Notes: a model not told the origin generated them from the letters alone. DNA of 64,000 nt from Bryum argenteum (GCA_037043015.1 CM073330.1:1451263-1515262), one strand, 5' to 3'; shown: positions 48,553 through 61,913, counted from the stretch's first letter. Made by a program: numbers and translations.

Positions 48553-49509
48553 TCAGTGAGGTTTAAACCGGCTTCGACGAGTTGGAGCTCGTGATGGAGC
48601 CGGAGTTGCGGTTGGAGTTGCCGTTGTTGCCGAAGGAGTTGCGGTTGGAGCATGAGCTCGAGATGGAGTTGGCGTTGGGTTTGGAGCTGGAGTTGCAGTT
48701 GGAGCCAAAGTTGCGGTTGGAGCACGAGCTCGAGTTGGAATTGGACCTCCGGTTGGAGTTGGAATTTGGATTCGAGTAGAAACTCGAACTCGACAAGAAA
48801 CTCGGGCTTGAGTTGAAACTCGAGCCGGAGTTCGAGACAAAGTTAGGGATGGATCATGCTTAAGTAAAGTCAAAGTAATTGAGGAGATCATGGCTTCACC
48901 CATGAAGCTACCCACTTCCAACTCCGTGTCCGTTGCCATTCCACTCCGCCTTCTGCATATCATTCACACAACTTAATATTTATTCTTAGTTTAGGTACTA
49001 CATTATCATAACATGAAACTCCAAATCTTTGGTCATTTGTTGGCTCATCATATCACACAGGCTCATCCTTTAACTAAAACAAACTATTTTCAATAACAAG
49101 TATCATTGAAATGTGCTAGTTGATAAATCCACTTTTTGTTGTACTAATATATAAAATTCACTTTATAATAAAAAACTTATTTATGGTCATACTCTAATAC
49201 ATACAAAGATACTCAAAGAATTTTTCTTAATTATATCATGTTTCTTGCTTTACTACTAATTTAGCTCCTCAGTTGCAATATTAAACTTGAGAGGCAATAA
49301 AATATGTACAAAATGATTGAATAACCAAAACCCCTAACAACGTATACTTGCTATGTACGTACAATGATTCTTTAGGCATAAATATGTATGTTGAGACATA
49401 CATAGCAAAGTTATAATAAATACTATACTTCATTGAGGAGACGAAATTTATGAACCAAGACGTATGTTCAAAAGTGAAACAATTATTACTTTCAAAAATA
49501 AATAAATCG

Positions 49510-49543
<34 letters not shown>

Positions 49544-51691
49544 TTTATTTCAAACCCTTTATATCAATCAATTACATATAAGAAATGTAGAGAATGAGTA
49601 GAACTTACCTCCTTCCAACCCATGAAGGAATGAAGTCACTTACTTCACTTGGAGTAGAAACCACGAGAGGTGCGACTACATGAGGTGCCACCACGGGGGG
49701 TGTAACCACTGGAGGTGCAACCATAGGAGGAGCGGCCTCGCGAGGTGCAACCATGTCAGTTGTAGTCACAAAAGCTGCTACCATGGGAGTCACCGATTCA
49801 TCCAAGGCAACAGGAGCTCTTGGAGAGGGAACTTGATGAAATTCGGAATCCTCTTCTTCGTCCTCGTCAGTAGCGATATCATCGTTGCTTTTCTCCTCAT
49901 CATCCTCTTTAAGTACATCCTCCCCATCTTCTTCTACACCATCATCTTCCTCATCATTTTCGTAAAGAATTTCTTCACCACCTTCTTCCTTACCATCGTC
50001 ATGAGGGATCTCTTCATCACCTTCTTCCTCACCATCTTCATTGAGTATGTACTCGTCTTCCTCGTCGGTTTCCTCCTCATCCGGACTACATGTAAAAATG
50101 TGTCAAAAATTGAGAAATAAGGTCACTTACTTGAATTCAATGTTTAAGAAAATTTTCACATGCTCCTTTAATACTATTAACCAAGAAACCTTTGCAACGC
50201 ATGAAAGGTTGTCCAGCCCCATCTACTATGTCTTTATTGAGAGAGACACTTAAAGATAGTGCATAGTCTTAGGTTTTTGTTAGTCGGCCTCTTATGACAT
50301 TTCATTAGTTTGGGAAATTATTCACTTACTTTTCCTCAGCATCTGAAGAATTAGGAGCAGCAGTCGAGGAGCTCGGGAGGTTGCCTAGAGCAGCTTCTTC
50401 AGCCAAAAACTTCTTCAAACCTAAAAAGTATAAATTGATGCAAATCAATCCTGAGAAACAAGGATGTTGCTATATTGACTTGTTAGTAATGAAGAGAAAA
50501 CTAGTTACACATACAAATGTAAAGGACTAATGTTTGGATATGTTGCTTGATAATACTCCAACATAGCTTATGCTATGAAATTGCATAAAGCAAAATATCT
50601 CAACAAGAAATGCTTACATTTAGATTGGTCGTATTTCTTGTAATGAGCACGACTCTCGCCTCGGAGCATGCGAAGGAATTCATCAACACACATGTTTGAT
50701 CTCTGCAGTTACACCACACATGCGTTTGTCTCAGTCTCAAGCATTTGAAAAATCTAATTACTATGGATAATTGTAACTAGATGATTCACAATGACAACTC
50801 GACCACATTCAAAAACCATCTCATCATATGAGGTTCTAATTTGCATGTTTTGACTTCGCCATACACTCACCAAGTCCTCATCCTCTGCATAATCGGCTCT
50901 GTCGAAGTTCAGGTGGATTTTCTTTTTCATGCCCGGCTCGTGCTCGATCTTGAGGAGGGCACGGTCTTGGCATCTAGAATAGCATGTGATAGTACGATTT
51001 TAATTGCAGAGAGCTATTGAGCAAGTTGGAGCAAGTTTTACAGCTCCAAAAGCCAGATAAAATTGATATCAAGATTGCCTAAACACATCTAAAAGCTTGA
51101 AAAAAAAATTCTCATTGTAAAAGGTGTACCTTGCCGCCAATCTTTCTGTCAAATGTGTGCCTACAAGAAAGAAGGTATCGAAGTCAAAATTAGACAATTG
51201 TAACATGTAGTGGAGTAATGTGATTTGTTATGATGTCAAAATCACAGTGAGGAGTCTCATTGCACAATATGTAGTCAAATGGTGTATCCAAGCGTTAAAC
51301 TTTGGAATGGGTGATGATTGAGTACCTACGAATAGTCGTTTGCCTCTCACTTTAGGCTCTCTGCATCACAACCAAGTGTAGATGTTAGTTCGTAATGTCA
51401 AAAATGTTACATTTCATGATACACCTCCAAAAAGTGTGAGTCTACTTGAATTTTGGTTTGAGTTTTGTAAGGTTAGACATGTGTTTTTATAAGAGTTAAG
51501 TTTAAAGCATGCCTCGTTTGATATATATATATTTATATAACTTGGTAAAGGAATTGAATTGGGAAAAGTAAATATGTTTTTTACCTCACCCAAGCCCCCC
51601 ACCGACCTGTCTTTTCATAGAAGTGTACGTGGGTATACACTTTTGAGGGGCGTGAAGCCCTCTCCTTGCGAGATGGAGGTTTTCGCGCCAT
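48553..51691 (-). CDS. AP2-derived protein B (paralogue of A)
   Basis: Eight coding exons at positions equivalent to gene A: 51585-51691, 51326-51360, 51130-51160, 50871-50973, 50618-50702, 50330-50420, 49609-50085 and 48553-48952. The joined frame is 1329 bases, 442 residues, with no internal stop. The leader is MARKPPSRKERASRPSK, then YTHVHFYEKTGRWGAWVRE, and exons 2-4 encode almost the same AP2-like core as gene A (LNFDRADYAED). Exons 2 to 5 are identical in length in A and B; exons 1, 6, 7 and 8 differ by whole codons (minus 1, plus 1, plus 10, minus 19). This pattern suggests both frames have been kept under constraint. The tail is again acidic, then Pro/Val/Ala-rich, then Arg/Pro/Ala/Thr-rich. 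Likely nuclear; DNA binding is inferred. Confidence 0.78.
49512..49540. repeat. AT dinucleotide microsatellite
   Basis: About 14 AT repeats in the last intron of gene B. Gene A has only four repeats at the same place. Confidence 0.9.
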
Positions 51692-52339
51692 TTGTTTTTG
51701 TAGTTGTTGGAAGCTTCACATGGATCTTTCTCTGCACTGTTCCAATAACTCAATTATTATAGTAAGAATGGTCACTACATAGATTACTTGAAATTTATAA
51801 CATAATTTCTTCTTAAACTACTCAATCTAAAAAATTTAGTGTCACAAAGAGTAAAAAGAAACACTTGAGATTCTCATAAAAAGTTGCCTTAATTTCTCTA
51901 GAAGGCTTGCACACATGAGGCTTACACGAGGCGTATCATTTTTTAAGCACACCTAGTATCCGCCGCCCCGGGCGGGACATGTAAATTTGTTGCCTTACTC
52001 AACGAGTCTCAGACCATTGACTGCCTCTTTTGTTCTAGTTTTTTATTTACACTAAAAGTTTAGAAACATATGTTGGGACTTACCATCAAGTATGCTGAAT
52101 AGATGAACAATTGTCGGTAATCACTACCTAAGAATGCACACAAGGAAGACAAATATCTTTCACAAGCGGAAGCGGAGCTTAGCATGTATATCTTTAACAA
52201 GTAACTCTTTCGATCAACTTATATTCTGGAGCCGCAAATAAGATTTGCAATACAGAGAAGATAGTCAATTTATTAAGTCAGTTCACGGATTCTTGAGCTC
52301 CTTCGACAACAAAGTGTTCATCAACTATTCATTGCTCAA

Positions 52340-52690
52340 TACAAAGGCGGATACCTGAAAGCGGATGCTCGAATGCGATGCGCACAGTCAAGCTGTCAAA
52401 GGCAATGAGCAAATATAGATGCGCAAAGGCGGTATGCAAAAGCGGATGCTCGAAGGCGGATGCGGAAAAGCTATACGCAAAAGCGCATGCTCGAAGGCGA
52501 TGCACTAAGGCAAAAATGCAAAGGCGAATACTTGAAAGCGGATGCTTGAAGGCGATGCGCAAAGTTGAGCGGTAAAAGGCAATGCGCAGAGACGGATGCG
52601 CAAAGGAGATATGCAAAAGCAAATGCTCAAAGGCGGATGCCCAAACGCTCTACGCAGAGCGCACACTAGAAGGCGGGTATGCAAACGCGG
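52340..52690. repeat. GC-rich degenerate minisatellite upstream of gene B
   Basis: The counterpart of 40160-40550 with the same GCGGATGCTCGAAGGCG-type units, slightly shorter, about 0.65-1.0 kb upstream of the gene B start. Confidence 0.85.
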
Positions 52691-53171
52691 AAATCAACTT
52701 ATACACGAAGGGGAAGGGAACATTTATGAGAACGTGATAAGAACGTGTCGATGTTACCGCTCAAAGTTGCAGGAAAATGTTGATTCTCTCCTGAGGCTAC
52801 CCTTTCACAAATATAATATTATCAATTAAAAATGAAATGTTTAAATCATTTTGACCCATTTGTGTACAATCTCCTAAGAAAACTGACTATAAGACCTTTC
52901 ATGCCTCAGGGAATAAAATTCCTTCGATTTTATGTCCTCCAACATTCAAAATAAACGCTAAAAACTAATTCGGACAATGCGTCCTGTGAAAATTAAGATT
53001 GTAAGTTCAACATGTCTTTGCTTCAAGTACCTTTTCGGCTCCCTAGTTTTACGTTGACTTTCTATTTTGGTTTGTCTGTTGAGAGGACTTTCATTGTTTT
53101 ATTTTTAAGAAGTCACAATAAGTGCCTTGCCAAATCTCTCAAGAATCATGCAAATGCTAAAGAGAGTCAAT

Positions 53172-54059
53172 AAGGCGCGGGAACAAAAATACAAACAAAA
53201 ATTCCACTAGAAGTCAATAAGAAAAAAATTCAATAGCATCTATTAGTGGACGATAAAAGAAAGCCTACCAAAGGTTACTATATAATACATGTTCCACAAT
53301 AAATCAAACAATCACAACCTAGAACTTAAAACAAGAACTGAATAATTTGGCTTATTTCCATATTTGAAAGAGTATATGGTGGAGTTGCCCATACTTTGTA
53401 AATGGAATGGAATGTTGGAATTTGACAAAGTACGAAAGACCTTGGTTCATTTGAAGGTTCCGCGTTGGAGATCTTATTACGTATAGTTGAAAGAACCGTT
53501 AAATGTCTAAGCTCTCCATTTTGGAACAATACACATTTAAAGGCAACAAACCAAATTGAAGAATAAATTTGGCATCATAACTCACAAAATATAGTATTAT
53601 ATGCATTAAATGAAAAGCAAATTTCACTTGTGACCCAAATAATAGACTATTGTTGCAAGTTTACCCATTGGAAGCCAAAAATAGTGTTTTCCAAAGCGAG
53701 TAGGCACTCTTGGGCACTTCCTTCATTACTATTGTTTACCTTGCTTCTATTCCATTTTCGTGCCTATTAAGCTTCAAAGTTTTGTTTTGGTTGCCGAAGA
53801 GCGCTCCATGTATTGTTTTTTGAACACACTATCCATTTATAAATTCAACAACATTTATTTGGTTACATTCTAAATATGGAAATTCCTCTTAAACATGTAT
53901 CTTAGATCAATCTCTTTGAAGTATTGTTGAGCTCAAATTTCCTAACAACTATACACCTAAAAGCTCAAACATTCATTTTTGGGTAGTTGTGATCTTATAA
54001 AGTTTCCACACTTAGAATCAAGATGTTGTTGAAAAAACCATTTATGTAAAGTCAAATAT
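53172..54059. other. AT-rich spacer
   Basis: Unrelated to block A beyond the duplication breakpoint. No gene recognised. Confidence 0.5.
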
Positions 54060-54360
54060 TTGTCACTCTAGAATCATATGCAATATACAAGACCTCATCA
54101 AGGTATGTGCACAAATTGTTTTTAGTCTTTCACAGTGAATATACGAGAGTTTCTTTCATTGGCAATTTAGAGACCAAATTTAAACCAATGACATTTTAGT
54201 ATTGATATGAGGTAGGTAGCAACTCCAACATCCAATACAAATTTACAAAGATAAGGAGAGTCCAAAGGATCACCTACAATTCTTTTGGTCAATATCCAAT
54301 TTTTTGAGGCAGAATATGTTACTTCTTCTAGCTATGAAGATGTGTTAAACAAAGAGTTGA
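54060..54360 (+). mobile_element. Ty1/copia-like fossil (reverse transcriptase / RNase H end)
   Basis: A short, strongly decayed stretch whose conceptual reading resembles the C-terminal RNase H part of Ty1/copia polyproteins (an EAEYV core with flanking residues). It is broken and old. No LTRs were recognised around it. Confidence 0.5.
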
Positions 54361-54578
54361 AAATGGGAAATTATAATAATGGATGGTGAATTTTTAGTTC
54401 ACTTTGTATCAAAGTAGAAGTCAACTAAATAGTCCCCCAAATCAACATCAAGGGTGCGAGTTTTTATGTTCCTTAACCATGTACTCTACATGTTAAGTTG
54501 TTTCCCCAGAAATTGTATAAAGATATAATGTATGCCTAGAGTTAGGTGCTCAAAATACTTGTAGGTCTCCCTTTCCCA

Positions 54579-54938
54579 GATAGATAGATAGAAACTCCGA
54601 TCCCTTTCTAAGGGGCCGGCGTGAATGAAGTGTCCGTTCGTAATGCTAATATCCCGATGGCCACCGGACAAGGGGAAATTAGAACAATACTACTTCCCCC
54701 TCTCGAGGGTGGACACTATAACTACGCTAGTTTTTAGCCTAGTTACTAATGCCTTAAAGATCCTTGACATAGTATCCCCCCAAAGGGCTTTGAGGTACCC
54801 ATACAACAAGGTCCAAAGACCCCCACAATAGTTGGGTGAACTATAGTGGTGAGCACCACGCCGGCATGGGGAATAGAACCCACGACCTCCTCATTGGGGG
54901 CCTAAGCCCTAACCACCAAGCCAAGGCTTGTGGTGCCT
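54579..54938 (-). mobile_element. tRNA-derived SINE, copy 2 (full length)
   Basis: 360 bp on the minus strand: head GGCACCACAAGCCTTGGCTT, B-box GGGTTCTATTCC, tail of CTAT repeats. Perfect 11-bp target-site duplication TCCCTTTCCCA at 54568-54578 and 54939-54949. It matches copy 1 and includes the central part that copy 1 lacks. Confidence 0.93.
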
Positions 54939-54949
54939 TCCCTTTCCCA

Positions 54950-55600
54950 ATAAATGCTTGGATCCCCATAACACAGTGTGAATAATTTACAATCTTTGCA
55001 AAGCTTTTCAGAGTACCATACTATGTGATTCCCCAAAAATGCAAACCACCACAGGTTTACCACTTGTGATCCTAGTTTTTCAAATAACTATGAAAGGCAT
55101 ACTCTACAAGAACAAATGGTTACCACTTAAAAATCGAACAAATGGTTACCACTTTAAAATCATCTTGTAAATAATCTAAACACTAGAAATGGAAATGAAC
55201 TGCATTGAATGACCCCAAGTCAATGGTTCAATTGTAAATGTACAAGCAAATGAACTCCTTCCAAAGGAGAAATGCATTCAGGAAAAAATAAGACCAAAAA
55301 CTCTTTGGCCTGGTTTGATAGGGGAGTCTACTTGCAGCGTTTATCATCAATGATACTCATGTAGAGTGTGCACACTAAATCCACAATACCATAATTCCTG
55401 CTGTTGCCTACATTTCTCACACATCCATCTTTCCGGGTACGAGCTCAGGCAGATGAAGCTTCCCTCGATATACTTCACAACCAATAATTTGCACCCCAAA
55501 TGTTCACCAGAATGTGGAAATTCTGATACCAAGACTGAAATAAATTAGCAAGGAGCACTTTCACATGGCTAAAAAAATCACCACCAAATCATGTGTGGGT
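54950..55600. other. Downstream region of the complete MORC gene
   Basis: Probably includes its 3' UTR. At about 55107-55165 a 30-bp segment with CGAACAAATGGTTACCACTT is duplicated. A minus-strand open frame of 61 codons at 55347-55532 has a few Cys and Trp but no recognised domain. Confidence 0.45.
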
Positions 55601-58600
55601 TCAACACCGAGCGAATCGCAAGCGGTGGTTCTCAGATTCTAGCTCGCGCACACGTAGAAGCGCCACCTGTTGCAAAAGAATGACCTTGTTATCAAACTGA
55701 CAAATTGTAATGTCACTGACACAGCCCAACTTTCAAGTGCTTAAGCTTAACCTTCGATGTCAACCAATACGAACAACAATTTAATGTGTTCAGTGGTTGA
55801 CAACTATCTCAAACAAAGAGATGGTGTCTAACTTCTTGCGTCAAATGAATTCCTTGGATGCCAGGAACAGTACCTTAAGTGTCTTCCGCATCTCTTCATC
55901 CTCACTTTCTCGAAGAAGACGCTCCTCCTCCAATGCATGGTGTAGGCTGTCTCGTTCTCGAATACATTTCTCTAAATTGCGCCTAAAAACTGCCTGCTGT
56001 TGTTCTAAATCCAAAAGCTGCACAGAAAGATTATCAAGTCTCACGTCCATGTTCCGCTCATGTCACTAAAACGTGCATTGAAATTGATTGTACTTAAGAT
56101 TAGAATACATATAAGTACAGTGCTCTATGAGCAGGTTCTCAGGTGCCAGTGCAGGATAATTTACCTGCGACTCTAATTTACGATTCCGGTCAATCTCAAA
56201 CATCAGGCTCTGTTCACTCTGTTCCTCTAACCTCCGGCATCTGTAGACAGCATAAAGGACAAATACTGTCATTAAGTGCAACCTAGAGAGAGACGAAAAA
56301 CAAATAGGGCATCAATACAGATAGAAAACTAAAGGTTCTGAAGTATTTCACCTTTCTCGAATTTGGTCATTTTCATCTTTGAGTTGCTTCAATATCTCTA
56401 AATCCACTGGTGCCCTATGCCCATTTGAAGATGCTGGACGCTGCTGCACTTGTGGAGGATGAGAAACCTCCGCTGCAGCAGCTCTCTTCACGAACTGAAC
56501 CACCGAGGAAACGCATAATCAATACAAGCCGGCGTACACATCTTTGAAGAAACCGTGATACCCTAAACCTCCGAGGAGACAGAAAAATAAAATTGAAGTA
56601 AAGATGAAGTGTAGTATCAACAAAAGCATGTCAAGAATTATACCATTCTACCAAGATCTTCCAACGATTTGCGGCTAGGAGCACCCTCCTTGGGACCAGG
56701 TTCATTACCCTGCATTAACATAAAATATGTAGGTTAGGAGACGGCACAGAAGGTCATAGACCAACATAACTCGAAGTGCTGAATCTCAAGATCTGTAACT
56801 GCAAAAAATAGAGTGAAAAGTTGAGAGATTCTAGGAGCACCTTAGCAACACAGCTGCCGTAAGTCAGTGACCCACTTCTAGAAATAGCAGCAGCAGGTTC
56901 AATTTCAAGTCGTAGTCGTCCTGATGTACCCTCTCCATACGTTCGCAAAACCCCTCCACCCTTTCGTCCTTCACTCATCGAGTTGGAAGGCAAAGAGAGG
57001 CGGAGATCTGCGTGAGGGTCTGAGATTGGAGATGACATTGCTGAACCATGAGCCCTACTCATAACGACATCTGAACATCAACAAACATCTCATTACTTAA
57101 TAAACTGTTGCATGTGAGCACACAACCTTACATCATATGTTTAGGTTCTCAGACCACGAAATAAATTAACCGAGGTCTGATCGCAAAAGAGAGTTCAAAG
57201 AATACTCTCATACAAATGCGTGCTTATCAAGAAATTTATGACCAGAAAGTGCCATTAATAGGAAGTTAGTAGGAAATCAGCCAAACCTCCAGGTACAAGG
57301 GCAGGTGTGATAATCTTCTTCTTGCTCTTTTTGCTCACATAACCAATTTTATGACAATTATTTGCCCTGCAAGGAAGCACGTCATGAAGCATTAGAGCTT
57401 GCGTAAGGGGATAAACAAAAGTTATTCTTCTCAGTTTCTTCATGCAGTGCTGAGCTCAAGGGCACAAGGACCTACCAGAAGTTCTTCTGCATCTGCAGTA
57501 AGCGTGACTCTAACCGCGACAGCACCGTGGTGCGCTCAAATCCTTGCTTATCGTGAGCGGGTTCCACAAAGTTGGCCTCCAGCACACCTACAAAGGAACA
57601 GGAGTTTATGGTCACATGCAAGTTCCAAGCCCCTGCTCCAAGTATTTGCGAAGAGATCTGTGTGATTCTGTCGAAGCAATGCTCATACTAAAATCAAGAA
57701 AATAAACCACAAATTGCATGTGCCGACCTCTTTCCAGGAGAGGGATCAATCTTTGAGAAGGTGAAGGTTCAATAATTCAACACTCCCACTGCTCTGATTC
57801 ACATTTCTATACACAAAGTGAGGTCTACAATATTACTGAACCATGGTCTGCTAAAAAAACCATTATCAGGTGTTTAGTGGTAAGCTCGTCGCATTACTTC
57901 ACATAAGGGAGACATTGGCTTACCTATAACGCCTCTCCCGTCGCTGCCAGTGCAGTTCCATATTTTCCAAAATGGCTGTAGACAAACGAAAATATACACA
58001 TTAGCATCTACGTCGGCTGAAGAGATGATAGTCGATGTATGATAGCATAAACCAAGGTTTTTCAAGATAGTAGAAAGAAAATAATCATCTATATACTCTG
58101 ATCACAACATTCTGTGGATGCATGAAACAACAATCACCTTGATTAGTCGGTTTTTGTGGTAAACATTGAATCCTTGTATATTTACATGATCCTTAGCATC
58201 TTTCACAAACCCAATGGTGACAACCGCCACCATCTGCAACATCACAGTCTGCATGTCATAGAAGTTCCTCCTCTCAAAGGTACTCGATAGCTGCAAATTC
58301 ATGTTCGGAGAATGACCATTGAATGCACAGAGAGAAACAGGTTTAAGGATAGCAGATCATAAATAGTCACTTACATCAGTTTCTTTTGTCACATGATCAG
58401 CTCCACTTTGAGGCCTATACGTGTGCTCCTGTGTGTACATCAAATCCTCTATAATGTTGTGATGGGGAACTTCTTGTCCGCGGAGGATGATTCTGAAGCC
58501 AGGCGGCATCCTCAGATAAAGTATCGAGACATAACTCTGTCACACCACCACGAGTCCGATGAAATGAAGACTACGAAATGCTCTGTCACTTCTTCTCGAC

Positions 58601-61600
58601 CTTTATCAGCATCGGTATCAGGGCATTCACAAGTGAAGTAGCACGAAAGGGAGCACAGGAAATGTGAGATACCCGCAAAGAGTGACGATACGTGAGAAAA
58701 TGGCTCGAGTGTGGATATCGCTGAGCCATTGCAATCTTCTTCTCATCGCGATTTGCTCCTCTGATTTGTATATCCTATGTTCCTACGAATGATTAGATAC
58801 GCTTGCTAGTATGCAAAATATCAGAGCAGAAGACCACAATACAGTAAGATAATTGGATGATGGTCAGTATCTGACTTCGTCCGTGAAATCTTGCAGAATC
58901 AATCTGAATTGTGATGACAATGTTCAGGAGGAGCTGAGGAATATACTCACATGGGGGTCGGTTTCAAAGTCTAGCTCGAGCAAGCCTTGATCGTCCTCCC
59001 AGAGATTGTACAGAACAATCTTTGTACCATGGTCCTTCATTCCTACGAACTGCAGAAGTAGCAAAACTGGCATGATTGTCTAAAAACCATCCACTACATG
59101 ACTTCTTCATGTATTGGACTACATATATTGCATGAACATTGATGTCGATGTAACTACAAGACCAGCGTTTTCAACTTTGCACCTTGGAGCACATGCTATT
59201 ACACTTAGCATTGACCAAAAAGCAAACGACCAGGTTTGATGCAGCTAAGGTTTCCAGACGATAGATGTAGCCTCATGGCAAGGACTTGAGCATAATTGAG
59301 GGCCTTGCAGGGCTTGTAACAAACAAACCTGATCAAACAACTCGTCCTCGCTACTGAAAGGAGACCAGGTCTGGATTGTTTCCAGGTTGTGAGTCCAATC
59401 GTTCGTATTTGACCTCGTCAATTTCCAAACCTCCCCATCTCCAATTTCATAGTCGATCTGCACAACGTAAGGACCTCTGCTGAGAATACTCACCACGTGA
59501 ACAAATCCATCAACTTCTCATGGTTTTAGGTTCTGAAGCTTCACACCAACTTCTCAAAGAAAACTCGGTCCTCAACTCTTCGCCGAAAGTGATGCAATTA
59601 ACCTATTCCTTCGTCTAGTAATGGCTTCTAGTATGAATCCCAGACTGCCTGACAAGTTTCAAATTCTTTCATCTCTCGATAGGTACATGTAAAAAATGCA
59701 GAAACATCATCGACGGTACTCACCATTGGCACTACAATATCATCATGGCCAGTTTGCCGTAAAAAAGTGAAAGATAGTATGCCAATACTCTGAGTAGCTC
59801 TGTCAGAAAAAACAGGAATAAGCTCGGACATGTTAACAGAATAATAAAATTCTCCACCTAAAAGGGTTTCCGACCCACTTAAGTAGCATGCAGTGTGACA
59901 TGTCATGAGGAACAACTGAGTAATTCGAAAATTAGAATGTTGGAAGGAACAAGCATGTGTATGTATAAACTAAGAACAAATCTCAGGAATCGGCCTATGG
60001 TTCAAGGCAACGACCTACCTGTGGCCGTTAGAAGCACAAGAGCGAGAAAAGACAATCACATCAGCTCCAAGACGCATGGTACTTGTCTTGAAACCATTTC
60101 CATCTGCAAATGACATATTTGTCAATTCAAAACCTTTACCCTGTGTGAACCATCGTGCAGGTCGAATAAAGGTGATCGAGATACAATGCCAGCATAAACG
60201 AAGCCGACACAAGAATGATACTAATACAACCACCCCGGTAAAACTGTGCTATAATGATACAAGCGTCATTGTAATCAGTTCGCAGACGGATAGAAAAGGC
60301 AGAGTACTCCTAAATCATAGAGCTATGGGGTAGAAGTACGAACATTGACCGATAGTGTTGGCACTTTTGCTCTTTGCAGAGTATCCAAGGGACATGCATT
60401 GACGCATTCGATCGGGATTCATCCCACCGCCGTCGTCTGAAAGTCAAGAGCGAAAACGAACGTCGATGTCTCAGAAGTGAAACAAAAGTGAATCTTCAAA
60501 CATATATCACTCACCTAAAGACGGCACAATGAACCTGTTCACTCACTTGCTAGAAGAGGTGACAACCATGGCCACTGATTCGTACGGGAGAGCTAAGGTC
60601 CTTGACGGGAACAAGATGATACTCAGCAGCAAATAAAGAATCAGCACGAACTGCTTACCCTCGATTACAAGCATTGGAGAGCGGTTTCTAGGGTGCAAAG
60701 CAACATCCACATTCACAAATGTTGCACCGTTCGCGACCTAGATCCAATAGTAAACCGACTGTCAGTGAATTTGGTCACGCTGTGTACACATTCTAGAGCC
60801 GCACCTCACATCCTCAAAACGACAGCCTAAATGGTAGAAAAAACTTGTAGGGATCTAAACTGAAAGGGAGATAATTGTACCTCGTCTACGGCATTGTCCA
60901 CTAACTCGGCAACAGCTGAAGAACACCCACTCTTCAGTTAGTTACACACTCCAAACAGTTGAATTCTAGAAAGGGGCTCGCCCCTACTCAAGGTATTAAA
61001 TTTGATACACTATTCAAGCAACGAACACTTCATATGATAAACATCCGTCCATTGCGATCCCTAACAGCTAAACATGAAACCGCTGGCAAGTGACTAGGAT
61101 GTACCTCCAAGTGCCCATCTGTGACTGGTAGCATTAGCGTGTAGAAACTTAGGGTGAACCCTAACATGGTCAATACCTCCTGATTGCATACAACAGAAGC
61201 TGATCAGAAATTGTCGTTTCTCGTGCCTTAGCTCAAATACATTATCGATAGCACAATACTAGATGATACAAAATGTATCAAGATTAACTGGTCCGTTTAC
61301 GATACTTCAAATTGGAGATGGTACTGCTGCTCTCAGGTGACGCTCACCTGCCATTCAGCATACACTAAGTGTAACCTAAGCTAGAACTGTACCCGAGTTT
61401 AGTTCCATGCCCATCGTAGTTCGAGATAATTGAACCTACTCATATTCTCAAGAGAGCCACTCTCCACTCACTCTAAGAGACCAAAATTACTCGTGTGAAA
61501 GAATAAGAATGTCCACCTCCTTGTTGCATTGAAACAGCAGGCTGGCCTTCATAGTCTCCAGCTTTCCAGAACTGCTTGCAACTAGTGCGGGTTGAATCCT

Positions 61601-61913
61601 CTTCGATAGAGGGTTGAGGGAAAAAGGGCAGTGCAACCGGGGAGGAAGCAACCTTGACGTCATGATTCAGATCCTTTCCCGCGTCATTCTTTGAATCGTC
61701 ATACCGCAATGTGTTTAGTCGAAAATCGTCCACAGGCTCTAGCTTTTGCTTCTTCTGCAAAAACCCTGCACCCCATGGACTTTCCGAAGGACTCTCTCTT
61801 TTACCAAGTTGCTCCTCTCCCTCTCTGGGCTCATCACTGTTGGTACTGCTAGAACTAAGCTCATATACATCGTCTGTCTCTTCTTCCCTCTTCACTACCG
61901 CCGGTGCAGACAT
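55601..61913 (-). CDS. MORC-family GHKL ATPase, complete gene
   Basis: Twenty-one coding exons give 2454 bases, 817 residues: 61517-61913, 61105-61179, 60881-60915, 60659-60737, 60344-60436, 60019-60103, 59724-59799, 59329-59457, 58951-59049, 58673-58774, 58375-58536, 58138-58290, 57924-57975, 57476-57587, 57287-57366, 56841-57070, 56644-56709, 56352-56494, 56165-56240, 55874-56017 and 55601-55666. All borders are GT-AG and phases agree. ATPase motifs: ELVDNAVDE (161-169), DDGGGMNP (196-203) and GQYGNGFKTS (about 225-234). The S5-like part ends in GFNVYHKNRLIKPFW (about 484-498); a basic KKSKKK cluster follows near 563, and a coiled coil fills 715-817. Plant MORC dimers act in chromatin compaction, silencing and defence. 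The start of exon 12 is the least certain junction. A paralogue begins at 786. Confidence 0.93.

Larger units (their letters stand above)
47830..53171 (-). repeat. Segmental duplication, block B (carries AP2-derived gene B)
   Basis: The partner of block A (35163-41042). Homology ends abruptly on the right, at AAAGAGAGTCAAT in both, after which the two sequences are unrelated. Confidence 0.95.

Noticed and set aside
55347-55532. Possible CW-type zinc finger exon downstream of MORC
   Set aside because: There are only a few Cys and Trp residues with the wrong spacing, and the MORC frame already ends with a stop at 55601-55603.
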